8,894 nt of DNA, from the NCBI GenBank assembly GCA_947039985.1, contig CAMRAP010000059.1, positions 1-8,894 on the forward strand, read 5' to 3'. Positions 1-7,050 of this stretch are shown one piece after another. Position 1 is the stretch's first letter; each line of letters begins with the position of its first letter. Origin of the DNA: an uncultured Odoribacter sp. (lineage in GTDB: Bacteria; Bacteroidota; Bacteroidia; Bacteroidales; Marinifilaceae). The notes under the pieces are model-generated. The model had not been told where the DNA came from and searched no databases. It saw nothing but the letters and a program-made list of their open reading frames with translations. The translations under genes were made by a program, and so were the position numbers.

Positions 1-1877
1 CGGCAATTGTGCTTTGTAACGAACAGATGCTTATCCCTGTACTACACTCTATTCCAGAGTATATACAGAAAATCAATATCACCATGGGCTACCCTGCCCA
101 AAACACCTCGATTACAGCACTTATTTCTTTGCTATGCGATTTAAAAAGCTATGCAAAAGAGGAAGGGAGGCAAACCTATTACTATTATAAACCAGTCATT
201 GCACTACTTAACCATAAACTAATAAAGGATCTTTGCCCAGAAGAGATACACAAAATCACCAACTACATCAACCAAAAGAACATTGTGTATGTCGGTGAAA
301 AAAGTCTACAATTCCATCCGCTGACGCAATTGATATTTTCGTCAGGAGGGCAAAAGATACCCGACTATCTACTGAGTATATTAAACACACTACTACGTAC
401 AACTAGTGAGCAAACAGATTCGATTGAAAAAGAGTTTATCTTTTCGATATACACCCAAATTCAAAATCTACGCAACACTTTTGAGGAGGAGGCTATTGAA
501 CCCGAAGATAAACTATATATGCAAATCATTAGTAAGGTGATGAACGGTATCTCCATCCCCTTCTCTGGTGAACCACTAGAAGGTTTGCAAATCATGGGAT
601 TGATGGAAACACGTATGTTGGATTTTAAAAACCTGATTGTATTGTCAGCAAATGAGGGCGTGCTACCCAAAACGACCCTTCCCTCTTCGTTTATTCCTTA
701 CAATCTGCGTTTGGGTTTTCGCTTACCGACACCCGAACATCAGGATGCACTTTTTGCCTACTATTTTTATCGTCTATTACAGCGTTCAAAGAATATTAAA
801 ATATTATATACCTCCGGTGCTAAAGGAGTGAACAGTGGCGAAATGAGTCGTTTTCTCTATCAAATCAAATACGAATCAGGATTAAAGGTGAAGGAAAGTA
901 CTTTCCAAAACCAGATTTCCACCCAAAATATCAAAACAATTAGCATACCCAAAAGCGAGGAGATACTGCAAGAGTTGAATAAATATCAACAGAGTGCAGA
1001 AAAAACTATCTCACCCTCCGCACTCAACACCTATATGGAGTGTTCGCTAAGATTCTATTTTAAGTATGTTGCACGTATAGAGGAAAAGGATGAGATTACT
1101 GAAGAGCTAGACCATCGACTTTTAGGAAATATTTTCCACGAATGCTCGCAAGCACTATACGAAACTATTCCCAATGGTCAAGTGACTACCGAAGCAATCG
1201 ACAGTATACTCAAAAATGAAAAGTTGATTGATGAAAAAATTCAGAACTCCTATCTCAAAATATATGATGCCAACATCTCAAAACTCATTGATAGTGGTAA
1301 TAATGAACTGATTCTAAACATTATCAAAAAGTATGTCAAGGAGATGTTGAGATACGATAAAAAGATTTGTCCTTTCCAGATACTTTCTATGGAAGAACGC
1401 TTCAATGTACCTATAAACATTCAGATAGAAGAAAAGTCGCAGACTGTTTTCATTGGTGGGTTTATAGACCGAGTAGACCAAACAAATGAAGGCATACGAG
1501 TGATTGATTATAAAACAGGTGCAGATGCTAACAATTTCAAAAGTATTGAATCTGTATTCGACCCCAACACCCCTACTCGCAATAAAGCAGCTTTCCAAAC
1601 GATGTTGTATTGCCTCATGTACGACCATGTCAAGCCATCAAACAAGCCATTAATTCCAGGTATTTATAACACCAAACTACTCTTTGGCAAGGATTATAAC
1701 TTCCGATTAAAATGTGACAAAGATTATATCTCGAACTTCCGCAGCTACCAAGATGAATATAACGTCCAACTAGTGAAATTACTAGAAGAGATATTCTCGC
1801 CATCCCATCCATTTTGTCAAACTGAAAATAACAAAAAATGTAGAAATTGTAGCTATGCAGGGATTTGTAGACGGTAA
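1..1877 (+). CDS. AddB-like PD-(D/E)XK nuclease with Fe-S cluster signature, 5' partial
   Basis: This is the C-terminal part of a RecB-family nuclease subunit resembling AddB, which processes double-strand DNA ends for recombination. The reading frame is open to the left edge (Ala-Ile precede the GTG at 9), so that GTG is not the real start. Numbering from it, residues about 189-220 resemble the late helicase-fold motif of AddB/UvrD proteins (METR...LDF...NEG.LP), without a Walker A in view. The nuclease domain spans about 335-622: GxxxH with His377, Asp487 in GGFIDRVD, Asp500 and Lys502 in VIDYKTG, and Gln530/Tyr534 in the QxxxY motif. Cys345 plus a C-terminal C-x2-C-x5-C (611, 614, 620) match the 4Fe-4S staple of AddB. 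The catalytic set looks intact. A UvrD/AddA-like helicase partner would be expected nearby but is not in view; the next gene is uvrA. The family call is firm, the exact AddB orthology less so. Confidence 0.88.
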   Translation, partial: AIVLCNEQMLIPVLHSIPEYIQKINITMGYPAQNTSITALISLLCDLKSYAKEEGRQTYYYYKPVIALLNHKLIKDLCPEEIHKITNYINQKNIVYVGEKSLQFHPLTQLIFSSGGQKIPDYLLSILNTLLRTTSEQTDSIEKEFIFSIYTQIQNLRNTFEEEAIEPEDKLYMQIISKVMNGISIPFSGEPLEGLQIMGLMETRMLDFKNLIVLSANEGVLPKTTLPSSFIPYNLRLGFRLPTPEHQDALFAYYFYRLLQRSKNIKILYTSGAKGVNSGEMSRFLYQIKYESGLKVKESTFQNQISTQNIKTISIPKSEEILQELNKYQQSAEKTISPSALNTYMECSLRFYFKYVARIEEKDEITEELDHRLLGNIFHECSQALYETIPNGQVTTEAIDSILKNEKLIDEKIQNSYLKIYDANISKLIDSGNNELILNIIKKYVKEMLRYDKKICPFQILSMEERFNVPINIQIEEKSQTVFIGGFIDRVDQTNEGIRVIDYKTGADANNFKSIESVFDPNTPTRNKAAFQTMLYCLMYDHVKPSNKPLIPGIYNTKLLFGKDYNFRLKCDKDYISNFRSYQDEYNVQLVKLLEEIFSPSHPFCQTENNKKCRNCSYAGICRR

Positions 1878-1903
1878 ATAAATATTATTTACGCAGTATT
1901 TGA

Positions 1904-1935
1904 AACCTTCGTATAAAACCTCCGTAAAAGGAGGT
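1904..1935 (+). repeat. 13-nt tandem repeat running into a 6-bp hairpin
   Basis: Two adjacent 13-nt units (1904-1916 and 1917-1929) agree at 11 of 13 positions. The second unit contains ACCTCC (1918-1923), which pairs perfectly with GGAGGT (1930-1935) across a 6-nt loop. This follows the nuclease stop codon by 40 bp. No T run comes straight after the stem, so it is a poor intrinsic terminator, though it might act as a 3' end stabiliser. The right arm looks like a perfect Shine-Dalgarno sequence, but the ATG at 1940 opens only three codons. Confidence 0.4.
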
Positions 1936-1983
1936 ATAAATGATGATTTAGATTGATGATTTTTTAGCACAGAAGGGAGGAGA

Positions 1984-2007
1984 AGCTTATTTAACAAGCT
2001 GATTTTT
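1984..2007 (+). terminator. weak terminator-like hairpin after the nuclease gene
   Basis: AGCTT (1984-1988) pairs with AAGCT (1996-2000) across a 7-nt loop, followed by G and then ATTTTT (2002-2007). The stem is only 5 bp, so this is a weak candidate for ending the nuclease transcript. It lies 107 bp after the stop codon. It could be chance in AT-rich DNA. Confidence 0.25.
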
Positions 2008-2048
2008 GAAAAAGTTCTTTACATATTGGGAAATAATCTACAGGATAT

Positions 2049-2081
2049 ATACACACACACCACACATACAGACACACATAT
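2049..2081. repeat. AC-rich simple sequence repeat
   Basis: About 33 bp made almost entirely of AC/CA dinucleotides, including an uninterrupted (AC)5 at 2051-2060, then interrupted CACA/TACA/GACA units. It lies about 265 bp upstream of uvrA, outside any credible gene. Confidence 0.75.
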
Positions 2082-2103
2082 TAAGTCTTTTCATACGTCC
2101 TTT

Positions 2104-2161
2104 TATTTTTCAATTTTAAAGAAATTTCAAAATGCCTCCCTTTTACTATTTTTCAATTTTA
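2104..2161. repeat. perfect 15-bp direct repeat (2104-2118 and 2147-2161)
   Basis: The 15-mer TATTTTTCAATTTTA occurs twice, 43 bp apart start to start. Both copies are preceded by CCTTTTA, overlapping the first copy and separated from the second by one base. This suggests a small duplication with a short indel rather than only AT-rich chance. Function unknown. Confidence 0.6.
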
Positions 2162-2312
2162 GGAGTTGCTTAAAGTATGATCTCTTTGCTATTTTTTTTA
2201 GAGATAGAAACCTCAGCACCTTCTTCAAAAATATATTCGATACTAAGCCTATTCAGGTGAATGAAGAGTTATAATAAAATTTAAATATAATCGGATTCTG
2301 ATATATTTCGAT

Positions 2313-2320
2313 TATTTTTG
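2313..2320 (+). promoter_or_regulatory. candidate Bacteroidota -7 box of the uvrA promoter
   Basis: TATTTTTG matches the Bacteroidota -7 consensus TAnnTTTG at every fixed position and ends 25 bp before the uvrA ATG, implying a leader of roughly 15-20 nt. No good TTG (-33 element) sits at the usual distance upstream, so support rests on one box in very AT-rich sequence. Confidence 0.4.
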
Positions 2321-2345
2321 TAGGTCAATTATATATAATATCAAC

Positions 2346-5183
2346 ATGAAGGAAGTACTGGAAGACGAAGGTCAAATAGTCATTTACGGAGCACGCGAAC
2401 ACAATCTTAAAAATATAGATCTCAGCATACCACACAATCGCTTGACAGTGATTACTGGCTTAAGTGGAAGTGGTAAATCATCCTTAGCTTTTGACACAAT
2501 ATATGCAGAGGGACAGCGTCGTTATATGGAGACTTTTTCTGCCTATGCCCGTCAATTCCTTGGGGGAATGGAGCGCCCAGACGTTGATAAAATCACTGGT
2601 CTCAGTCCAGTAATTTCAATCGAACAGAAAACAACCAATAAAAATCCTCGATCAACCGTGGGAACAACCACTGAGATTTACGACTTTCTACGCTTGCTAT
2701 TTGCGCGTGCAGGAGAGGCGTGTTCCTATGAAACAGGGAGCAAAATGGTGAAATATACAGACGATAAAATATTAGACCTCATCCAAGAAAATTTTGTTGG
2801 ACAAAAAATCTATTTGCTAGCTCCTCTAGTAAAAGGGCGTAAGGGGCATTACAAAGAGCTTTTTGAAAGCTTGCGCAAAAAAGGTTTTATCTATGCACAA
2901 GTGGATGGGGAAATAAAGGAGATCGATTTAGGGATGGGTGTAGATCGCTATAAAATGCACAATATAGAGGTTGTTATCGATAAAATGTTAGTGGATGAAG
3001 TGGATTTGAAGCGTTTGAAAAATTCCGTTGGCACAGCAATGAAACACGGTAAAGGGGTGATGATGGTGAAAAGTATGCATACAGATGAGATGAAATATTA
3101 TAGTCGTAATCTGATGTGTCCCGATACAGGAATTTCTTATCGAGATCCTGCTCCCCACTCTTTTTCATTTAACTCCCCACATGGAGCCTGTCCAAAGTGT
3201 AAGGGAATGGGAATTGTATCGACTGTTGATATTGATAAAATTATACCAAATAATAAACTATCTATCCAAGATGGCGGAATTGAACCTTTAGGAAAATATA
3301 AAAATACAATGCTGTTTTGGCAGATTGAAACGGTATTGAAAAAACACGCTTGCGAACTACGTACACCCATTAAAGATTTATCAGAGGAAGCTTTGACAGA
3401 TGTTTTATATGGCTATCCTGGTCAGATTCGTTTGGAACACACTGGCTTGGGAGTCTCCTCGAATACACTTTATAATTTTGAAGGAATTATAAAATATGTG
3501 ACCATGCAGGATGAGAATACTACCTCTAAAAAAGCAAATAAATGGGCGGAGCAATTTATTTCAGTCATAGAATGTAATTCGTGTAAAGGACAAAGATTAA
3601 ATAAAGAATCCCTGAGCTATCATATTGCAGGAAAAAACATCTCTGAATTAGCCCATATGGAGTTAAGCGATTTGTATACATGGATGTGCATATCAGAGAA
3701 AAATCTAAATAAAAAACAAAGTGCAATTGCTGGCGAGATTTTTAAAGAAATTAGAACTAGATTACAGTTTTTATTAGATGTGGGATTAGAATATTTATCG
3801 CTTAATCGACAATCGATGACCTTATCAGGGGGAGAATCACAACGTATTCGTCTGGCAACACAAATTGGTTCACAGCTAGTAAACGTACTTTATATATTGG
3901 ATGAACCTAGTATTGGTCTCCATCAAAAAGACAACCGTCGATTGATCCATTCATTGCGACAGCTATGTCAGAATGGTAACTCTGTGATAGTTGTTGAGCA
4001 CGATAAGGAGATGATTGAAAATGCAGATTATATTGTAGACATGGGCCCCCATGCAGGACGAAAAGGGGGAGAAATAGTTGCCATAGGTACAATTGATGAT
4101 ATAAAGAAAAGTAGTAGTCTTACTGCGCAATATCTGAATGGTGATAAAAAGATAGAAATTCCAGAAAAACGTCGAGAGGGAAACGGACAATTTTTGACTC
4201 TCAAGGGGTGTACAGGAAATAATTTGAAAAATGTAACGATTTCAATCCCCTTAGGAATGTTAGTCTGTGTGTCGGGAGTCAGTGGAAGTGGGAAGTCATC
4301 ATTGATAAATGGAACTTTACATCCCATTTTAAGTGAGAAATTTTACCGAGCAGTGACAACTCCGCTACCCTATAAATCCATTGAAGGCATTGAAAACATA
4401 GATAAAGTAGTAGTAGTTGATCAAAGTCCTATTGGACGTACACCCCGCTCTAACCCTGCAACATATACAGGTCTTTTTACCGACATACGAAAGATATTTG
4501 AGAAACTACCAGAAGCACAAATTCGTGGTTATGGAGCAGGCCGCTTCTCATTTAATGTAGTTGGGGGACGTTGCGAAGTATGTAAAGGAGCAGGAGTCAA
4601 AACCATTGAAATGAATTTTCTACCAGATGTGTATGTACATTGTGAAGCTTGCGATGGGAAACGCTATAATAAAGAAACACTTGAAGTTAGATTTCGAGGA
4701 AAATCTATAGGCGATGTACTAAATATGACCATTAATCAATCTGTTGAGTTTTTTGAAAACATCTCTTTTTTACAGCTGAAACTTAAAATAATGCAAGAGG
4801 TTGGTTTAGGTTATGTGAAACTTGGACAAGCCTGTACAACATTGAGTGGTGGAGAATCTCAACGCATAAAATTAGCAACAGAACTGGGTAAAAAAGATAC
4901 AGGAAAAACACTATATATATTAGATGAACCAACAACAGGTTTGCATTTTGAGGATATTAATGTACTCTTGGTGGTGATACAGCGATTGGTGGATAAAGGA
5001 AATTCAGTTGTTGTTATTGAACATAATTTAGATGTCATAAAAGTAGCTGATTATGTTATAGATATGGGACCAGAAGGGGGAAAAGCAGGCGGAAAAATTT
5101 TAGCTCAAGGCACACCAGAAGAGGTGGCCAAGATAAAAAAATCTGTCACTGGAAAGTTTATAGCAGAGGAATTGGCTACCTAG
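2346..5183 (+). CDS. uvrA: UvrABC system protein A (excinuclease ABC subunit A)
   Basis: UvrA is the ATP-dependent damage-recognition subunit of nucleotide excision repair; as a dimer it finds distorted DNA and loads UvrB. The 945 residues fit the family (about 940) and both ABC modules are complete. The first has Walker A GLSGSGKSS (38-46), signature LSGGES (493-498) and Walker B ending at Asp519-Glu520. The second has GVSGSGKSS (644-652), LSGGES (833-838) and Asp860-Glu861. The C-terminal zinc module is canonical: Cys743, 746, 766, 769. The other zinc site, in the insertion, has Cys258, Cys282 and Cys285, but Thr261 replaces the usual fourth cysteine. A CxxCxGxRL motif lies at 410-417. The ATG start puts the N-terminal MKEVLEDEGQ just before the conserved GAREHNLKNID. 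The gene appears to have its own promoter after a 468-bp gap. Bacteroidota often carry more than one uvrA; the canonical architecture and full length favour the housekeeping UvrA, but paralogues cannot be ruled out from this window. Confidence 0.97.
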   Translation: MKEVLEDEGQIVIYGAREHNLKNIDLSIPHNRLTVITGLSGSGKSSLAFDTIYAEGQRRYMETFSAYARQFLGGMERPDVDKITGLSPVISIEQKTTNKNPRSTVGTTTEIYDFLRLLFARAGEACSYETGSKMVKYTDDKILDLIQENFVGQKIYLLAPLVKGRKGHYKELFESLRKKGFIYAQVDGEIKEIDLGMGVDRYKMHNIEVVIDKMLVDEVDLKRLKNSVGTAMKHGKGVMMVKSMHTDEMKYYSRNLMCPDTGISYRDPAPHSFSFNSPHGACPKCKGMGIVSTVDIDKIIPNNKLSIQDGGIEPLGKYKNTMLFWQIETVLKKHACELRTPIKDLSEEALTDVLYGYPGQIRLEHTGLGVSSNTLYNFEGIIKYVTMQDENTTSKKANKWAEQFISVIECNSCKGQRLNKESLSYHIAGKNISELAHMELSDLYTWMCISEKNLNKKQSAIAGEIFKEIRTRLQFLLDVGLEYLSLNRQSMTLSGGESQRIRLATQIGSQLVNVLYILDEPSIGLHQKDNRRLIHSLRQLCQNGNSVIVVEHDKEMIENADYIVDMGPHAGRKGGEIVAIGTIDDIKKSSSLTAQYLNGDKKIEIPEKRREGNGQFLTLKGCTGNNLKNVTISIPLGMLVCVSGVSGSGKSSLINGTLHPILSEKFYRAVTTPLPYKSIEGIENIDKVVVVDQSPIGRTPRSNPATYTGLFTDIRKIFEKLPEAQIRGYGAGRFSFNVVGGRCEVCKGAGVKTIEMNFLPDVYVHCEACDGKRYNKETLEVRFRGKSIGDVLNMTINQSVEFFENISFLQLKLKIMQEVGLGYVKLGQACTTLSGGESQRIKLATELGKKDTGKTLYILDEPTTGLHFEDINVLLVVIQRLVDKGNSVVVIEHNLDVIKVADYVIDMGPEGGKAGGKILAQGTPEEVAKIKKSVTGKFIAEELAT

Positions 5184-5220
5184 TCTTGATTTTAAAACCA
5201 ATGACTAAGATTTCTTTTCA
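5181..5220 (+). terminator. probable intrinsic terminator of uvrA
   Basis: An imperfect hairpin begins in the uvrA stop codon. TAGTC (5181-5185) pairs with GACTA (5203-5207), TTG (5186-5188) with CAA (5199-5201) after a bulged T, then an A-C mismatch and TTTT/AAAA at the tip. A T-rich stretch (5211-5219, TTTCTTTTC) follows. The stem is AT-rich, so termination may be partial. Confidence 0.45.
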
Positions 5221-5428
5221 GTAATAATTCACTCATTTGGAAGGTTTATTGTAGCATAACAATCTTAATATAAAAACATTATCCTAACAAGAAATAATAA
5301 GATTAGATCTTTATGTATGAATCAACATCAATAACAAGTGTTTTACTTTCTATTTCCAAATGTTATTATTTACTTTGTAGTGTTTTTGATGTACATAGTT
5401 ATACTTTATTAAAAGAAAGAGATTCAAG
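5184..5428. other. 245-bp non-coding gap with inverted repeats upstream of folE
   Basis: There is no credible gene here. Besides the terminator-like hairpin, it holds a perfect 9-bp inverted repeat (CATTTGGAA 5234-5242 with TTCCAAATG 5354-5362) that extends imperfectly outwards to about 5221 and 5373. A second 12-bp inverted repeat has one mismatch (5325-5336 with 5381-5392). The two pairs are interleaved, so together they would make a pseudoknot-like fold. I recognise no known riboswitch or RNA family. A folE promoter should lie here, but I find no clear TAnnTTTG box. AAGAAAGAG (5413-5421), 7 bp before the ATG, could be a ribosome-binding site. Confidence 0.5.
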
Positions 5429-6052
5429 ATGGGCTTAGGACAAGACGAAGAAAATAGATTCTACCACAAGACAGAACACTTTGATAGTGAACACACAGAA
5501 AAACTGAGTTATCACTATAAAGAGATTATCAAATTGCTTGGGGAAAATGTAGAACGAGAAGGACTACAACAAACTCCTATGAGAGTGGCTAAAGCGATGC
5601 AATTTATGACACAAGGCTATCAGCAAGATCCAGAAGAGATACTACGATCGGCTCTTTTTAAAGAAGATTATCGACAGATGGTAATTGTGAAGGATATTGA
5701 GATTTACTCGCTTTGTGAGCATCATATGCTACCTTTTATTGGGCATGCTCATGTTGCCTATATCCCCAATGGTCAAATTACAGGACTCAGTAAAATTGCA
5801 CGTGTGGTGGATGCCTATTCTCGTCGTTTACAAGTACAAGAAAGATTGACACAACAAATTAAGAACTGTATTCAAGACACTTTACAACCACTAGGTGTTG
5901 CTGTTGTTATTGAAGCTAAACATCTATGTATGATGATGCGAGGCGTACAGAAACAAAATTCTGTAACCACAACATCCGACTTTAGCGGTGCCTTTCAAAA
6001 ATTAGCCACACGTGAAGAATTTATTCGCTTAATCAGCACTAAATTACATTAG
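5429..6052 (+). CDS. folE: GTP cyclohydrolase I (type IA)
   Basis: It converts GTP to 7,8-dihydroneopterin triphosphate and formate, the entry step to tetrahydrofolate and possibly to 7-deazaguanine compounds such as queuosine, in the cytosol. The 207 residues match the family (about 190-220). Zinc ligands are visible as Cys96 and His99 in SLCEHHMLPF and Cys167 in KHLCMMMRG; catalytic histidines are His98 and His165. These correspond to E. coli Cys110, His112, His113, His179 and Cys181 at a constant offset of 14. Other family hallmarks are the TPMRVAKA segment (49-56), GLSKIARVVDAYSRRLQVQERLT (119-141) and the NSVTTTSDFSG segment (177-187). The first 25 or so residues are charged and poorly conserved, so the true start could be slightly downstream. 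It lies 245 bp after uvrA and 40 bp before fabD, so a folE-fabD transcript is plausible. Confidence 0.97.
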   Translation: MGLGQDEENRFYHKTEHFDSEHTEKLSYHYKEIIKLLGENVEREGLQQTPMRVAKAMQFMTQGYQQDPEEILRSALFKEDYRQMVIVKDIEIYSLCEHHMLPFIGHAHVAYIPNGQITGLSKIARVVDAYSRRLQVQERLTQQIKNCIQDTLQPLGVAVVIEAKHLCMMMRGVQKQNSVTTTSDFSGAFQKLATREEFIRLISTKLH

Positions 6053-6092
6053 ATATTAAAAACGCGGACTATCCGTATAAAACAAAATAATT

Positions 6093-6968
6093 ATGAAAAA
6101 AGCATTTGTATTTCCGGGTCAAGGAGCACAATTTGTAGGAATGGGTAAAGAGTTGTACGAAACTTCACCTAGAGCCAAAGAACTATTTGAAAAAGCTAAT
6201 GATATCTTAGGGTTTAGTCTTACAGACTTAATGTTTGCAGGTACCGATGAAGATTTAAAACAAACAAAGGTTACTCAACCAGCTATTTTCATTCATTCGG
6301 TCATATTGGCAGACAGCTTAACAGAAACTCCTGATATGGTTGCAGGTCACTCACTAGGAGAATTTTCAGCTCTTGTTGCAGCAAAAGCTCTTTCTTTTGA
6401 AGATGGCCTTAGATTAGTTCATGCCAGAGCACTAGCTATGCAAAGTGCTTGCGAAGCAAATCCTTCGACAATGGCTGCTGTACTTGGAATGGATGATGCA
6501 ACGGTTGAAAAAATATGCAGCGAGATTGACGAGGTGGTTGTACCTGCTAATTATAACTGTGCTGGACAAATTGTTATCTCTGGTAGCAATAAAGGCATTG
6601 AAATGGCTTGTCAAAAATTAACTGAGGCCGGAGCCAAAAGAGTACTTCCATTAAAAGTGGGTGGTGCTTTTCACTCACCATTGATGGAACCTGCACGTAA
6701 AGAGTTAGAAGCAGCTATCCAAAACACAAACTTCTCTACTCCTATTTGCCCTATCTATCAAAATGTAGACGCAAAAGCTTATACTAATCCAACGGAAATT
6801 AAGGAGAATTTAATTGCACAATTAACGGCATCAGTGAGATGGACGCAAATTATGCAAAATATGATTGCTGACGGTGCAAACTCATTTTTGGAAATAGGAC
6901 CTGGAAAAGTTCTTCAAGGTCTTTTAAAGAAAGCGAGCTCTGAGGTTGAAACTAGCGGAATGCAATAA
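6093..6968 (+). CDS. fabD: malonyl-CoA:acyl carrier protein transacylase
   Basis: FabD moves malonyl groups from CoA to acyl carrier protein, supplying the extender unit for type II fatty acid synthesis in the cytosol. The 291 residues cover the whole family fold (E. coli has 309). Visible motifs are the N-terminal FPGQGAQFVGMG (7-18), the nucleophile elbow GHSLG with Ser87, Arg112 that binds the malonyl carboxylate, the catalytic His194 in GAFHSPLM and Gln243. These match E. coli Ser92, Arg117, His201 and Gln250. The C-terminal EIGPGKVLQGLLKK is also typical. The ATG start is fixed by MKKAFVFPGQG. An A-rich leader with no Shine-Dalgarno signal precedes it, usual in this phylum. The 40-bp gap after folE contains no terminator, so the two may be co-transcribed although their pathways differ. 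No other fab genes are adjacent here. A strong hairpin follows. Confidence 0.97.
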   Translation: MKKAFVFPGQGAQFVGMGKELYETSPRAKELFEKANDILGFSLTDLMFAGTDEDLKQTKVTQPAIFIHSVILADSLTETPDMVAGHSLGEFSALVAAKALSFEDGLRLVHARALAMQSACEANPSTMAAVLGMDDATVEKICSEIDEVVVPANYNCAGQIVISGSNKGIEMACQKLTEAGAKRVLPLKVGGAFHSPLMEPARKELEAAIQNTNFSTPICPIYQNVDAKAYTNPTEIKENLIAQLTASVRWTQIMQNMIADGANSFLEIGPGKVLQGLLKKASSEVETSGMQ

Positions 6969-6976
6969 GAAACTAA

Positions 6977-7021
6977 ATTTAGAGATCGAAACGGGAATAA
7001 ATCCTGTTTCGATCTCTAAAT
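6977..7021. terminator. strong hairpin between convergent fabD and argF'
   Basis: A 19-bp stem (6977-6995 with 7003-7021), with only one G-U wobble on the plus-strand RNA, closes a 7-nt loop of AATAAAT. It begins 8 bp after the fabD stop and lies 29 bp beyond the argF' stop, where two transcription units converge, so it most likely terminates both. On the minus strand the stem is followed by TTTAGTTTCTTATT, a usable T-rich tract. On the plus strand it is followed by A-rich sequence, so termination there would depend on the stem alone or on other factors. Confidence 0.8.
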
Positions 7022-7050
7022 AAAAAATGCTTACATTAGTTTTTGCAAAC

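Larger units (their letters stand above)
1878..2345. other. 468-bp non-coding gap between the nuclease gene and uvrA
   Basis: I see no convincing gene here. The only open frame of any length (2026-2274) begins with TTG, encodes a His/Thr-rich then Phe-rich low-complexity peptide and matches no family I know. The gap holds the tandem repeat and hairpin at 1904-1935, a weak terminator-like hairpin near 1984, an AC-rich simple repeat at 2049-2081, a duplicated 15-mer at 2104/2147 and a promoter-like box just before uvrA. Confidence 0.7.

Noticed and set aside
1314..1628. Minus-strand open frame of 104 codons inside the nuclease gene
   Set aside because: Antisense shadow of a strongly conserved nuclease domain; no start context or recognisable product.
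2026..2274. Open frame of 82 codons in the gap before uvrA
   Set aside because: TTG start, no ribosome-binding site, starts inside simple-repeat DNA and gives a Phe-rich low-complexity peptide with no family resemblance.
4028..4327. Minus-strand open frame of 99 codons inside uvrA
   Set aside because: Antisense shadow over the second Walker A region of UvrA; composition reflects the opposite strand.
5371..5409. Possible folE promoter (TTTG at 5374-5377 and TACTTTAT at 5402-5409)
   Set aside because: The -7 match is imperfect and the 24-bp spacing is off; too weak to list as a feature in AT-rich sequence.
6063..6076. Small CGGA/TCCG hairpin between folE and fabD
   Set aside because: The stem is only 4 bp with no T run after it, so it does not support a terminator separating the two genes.
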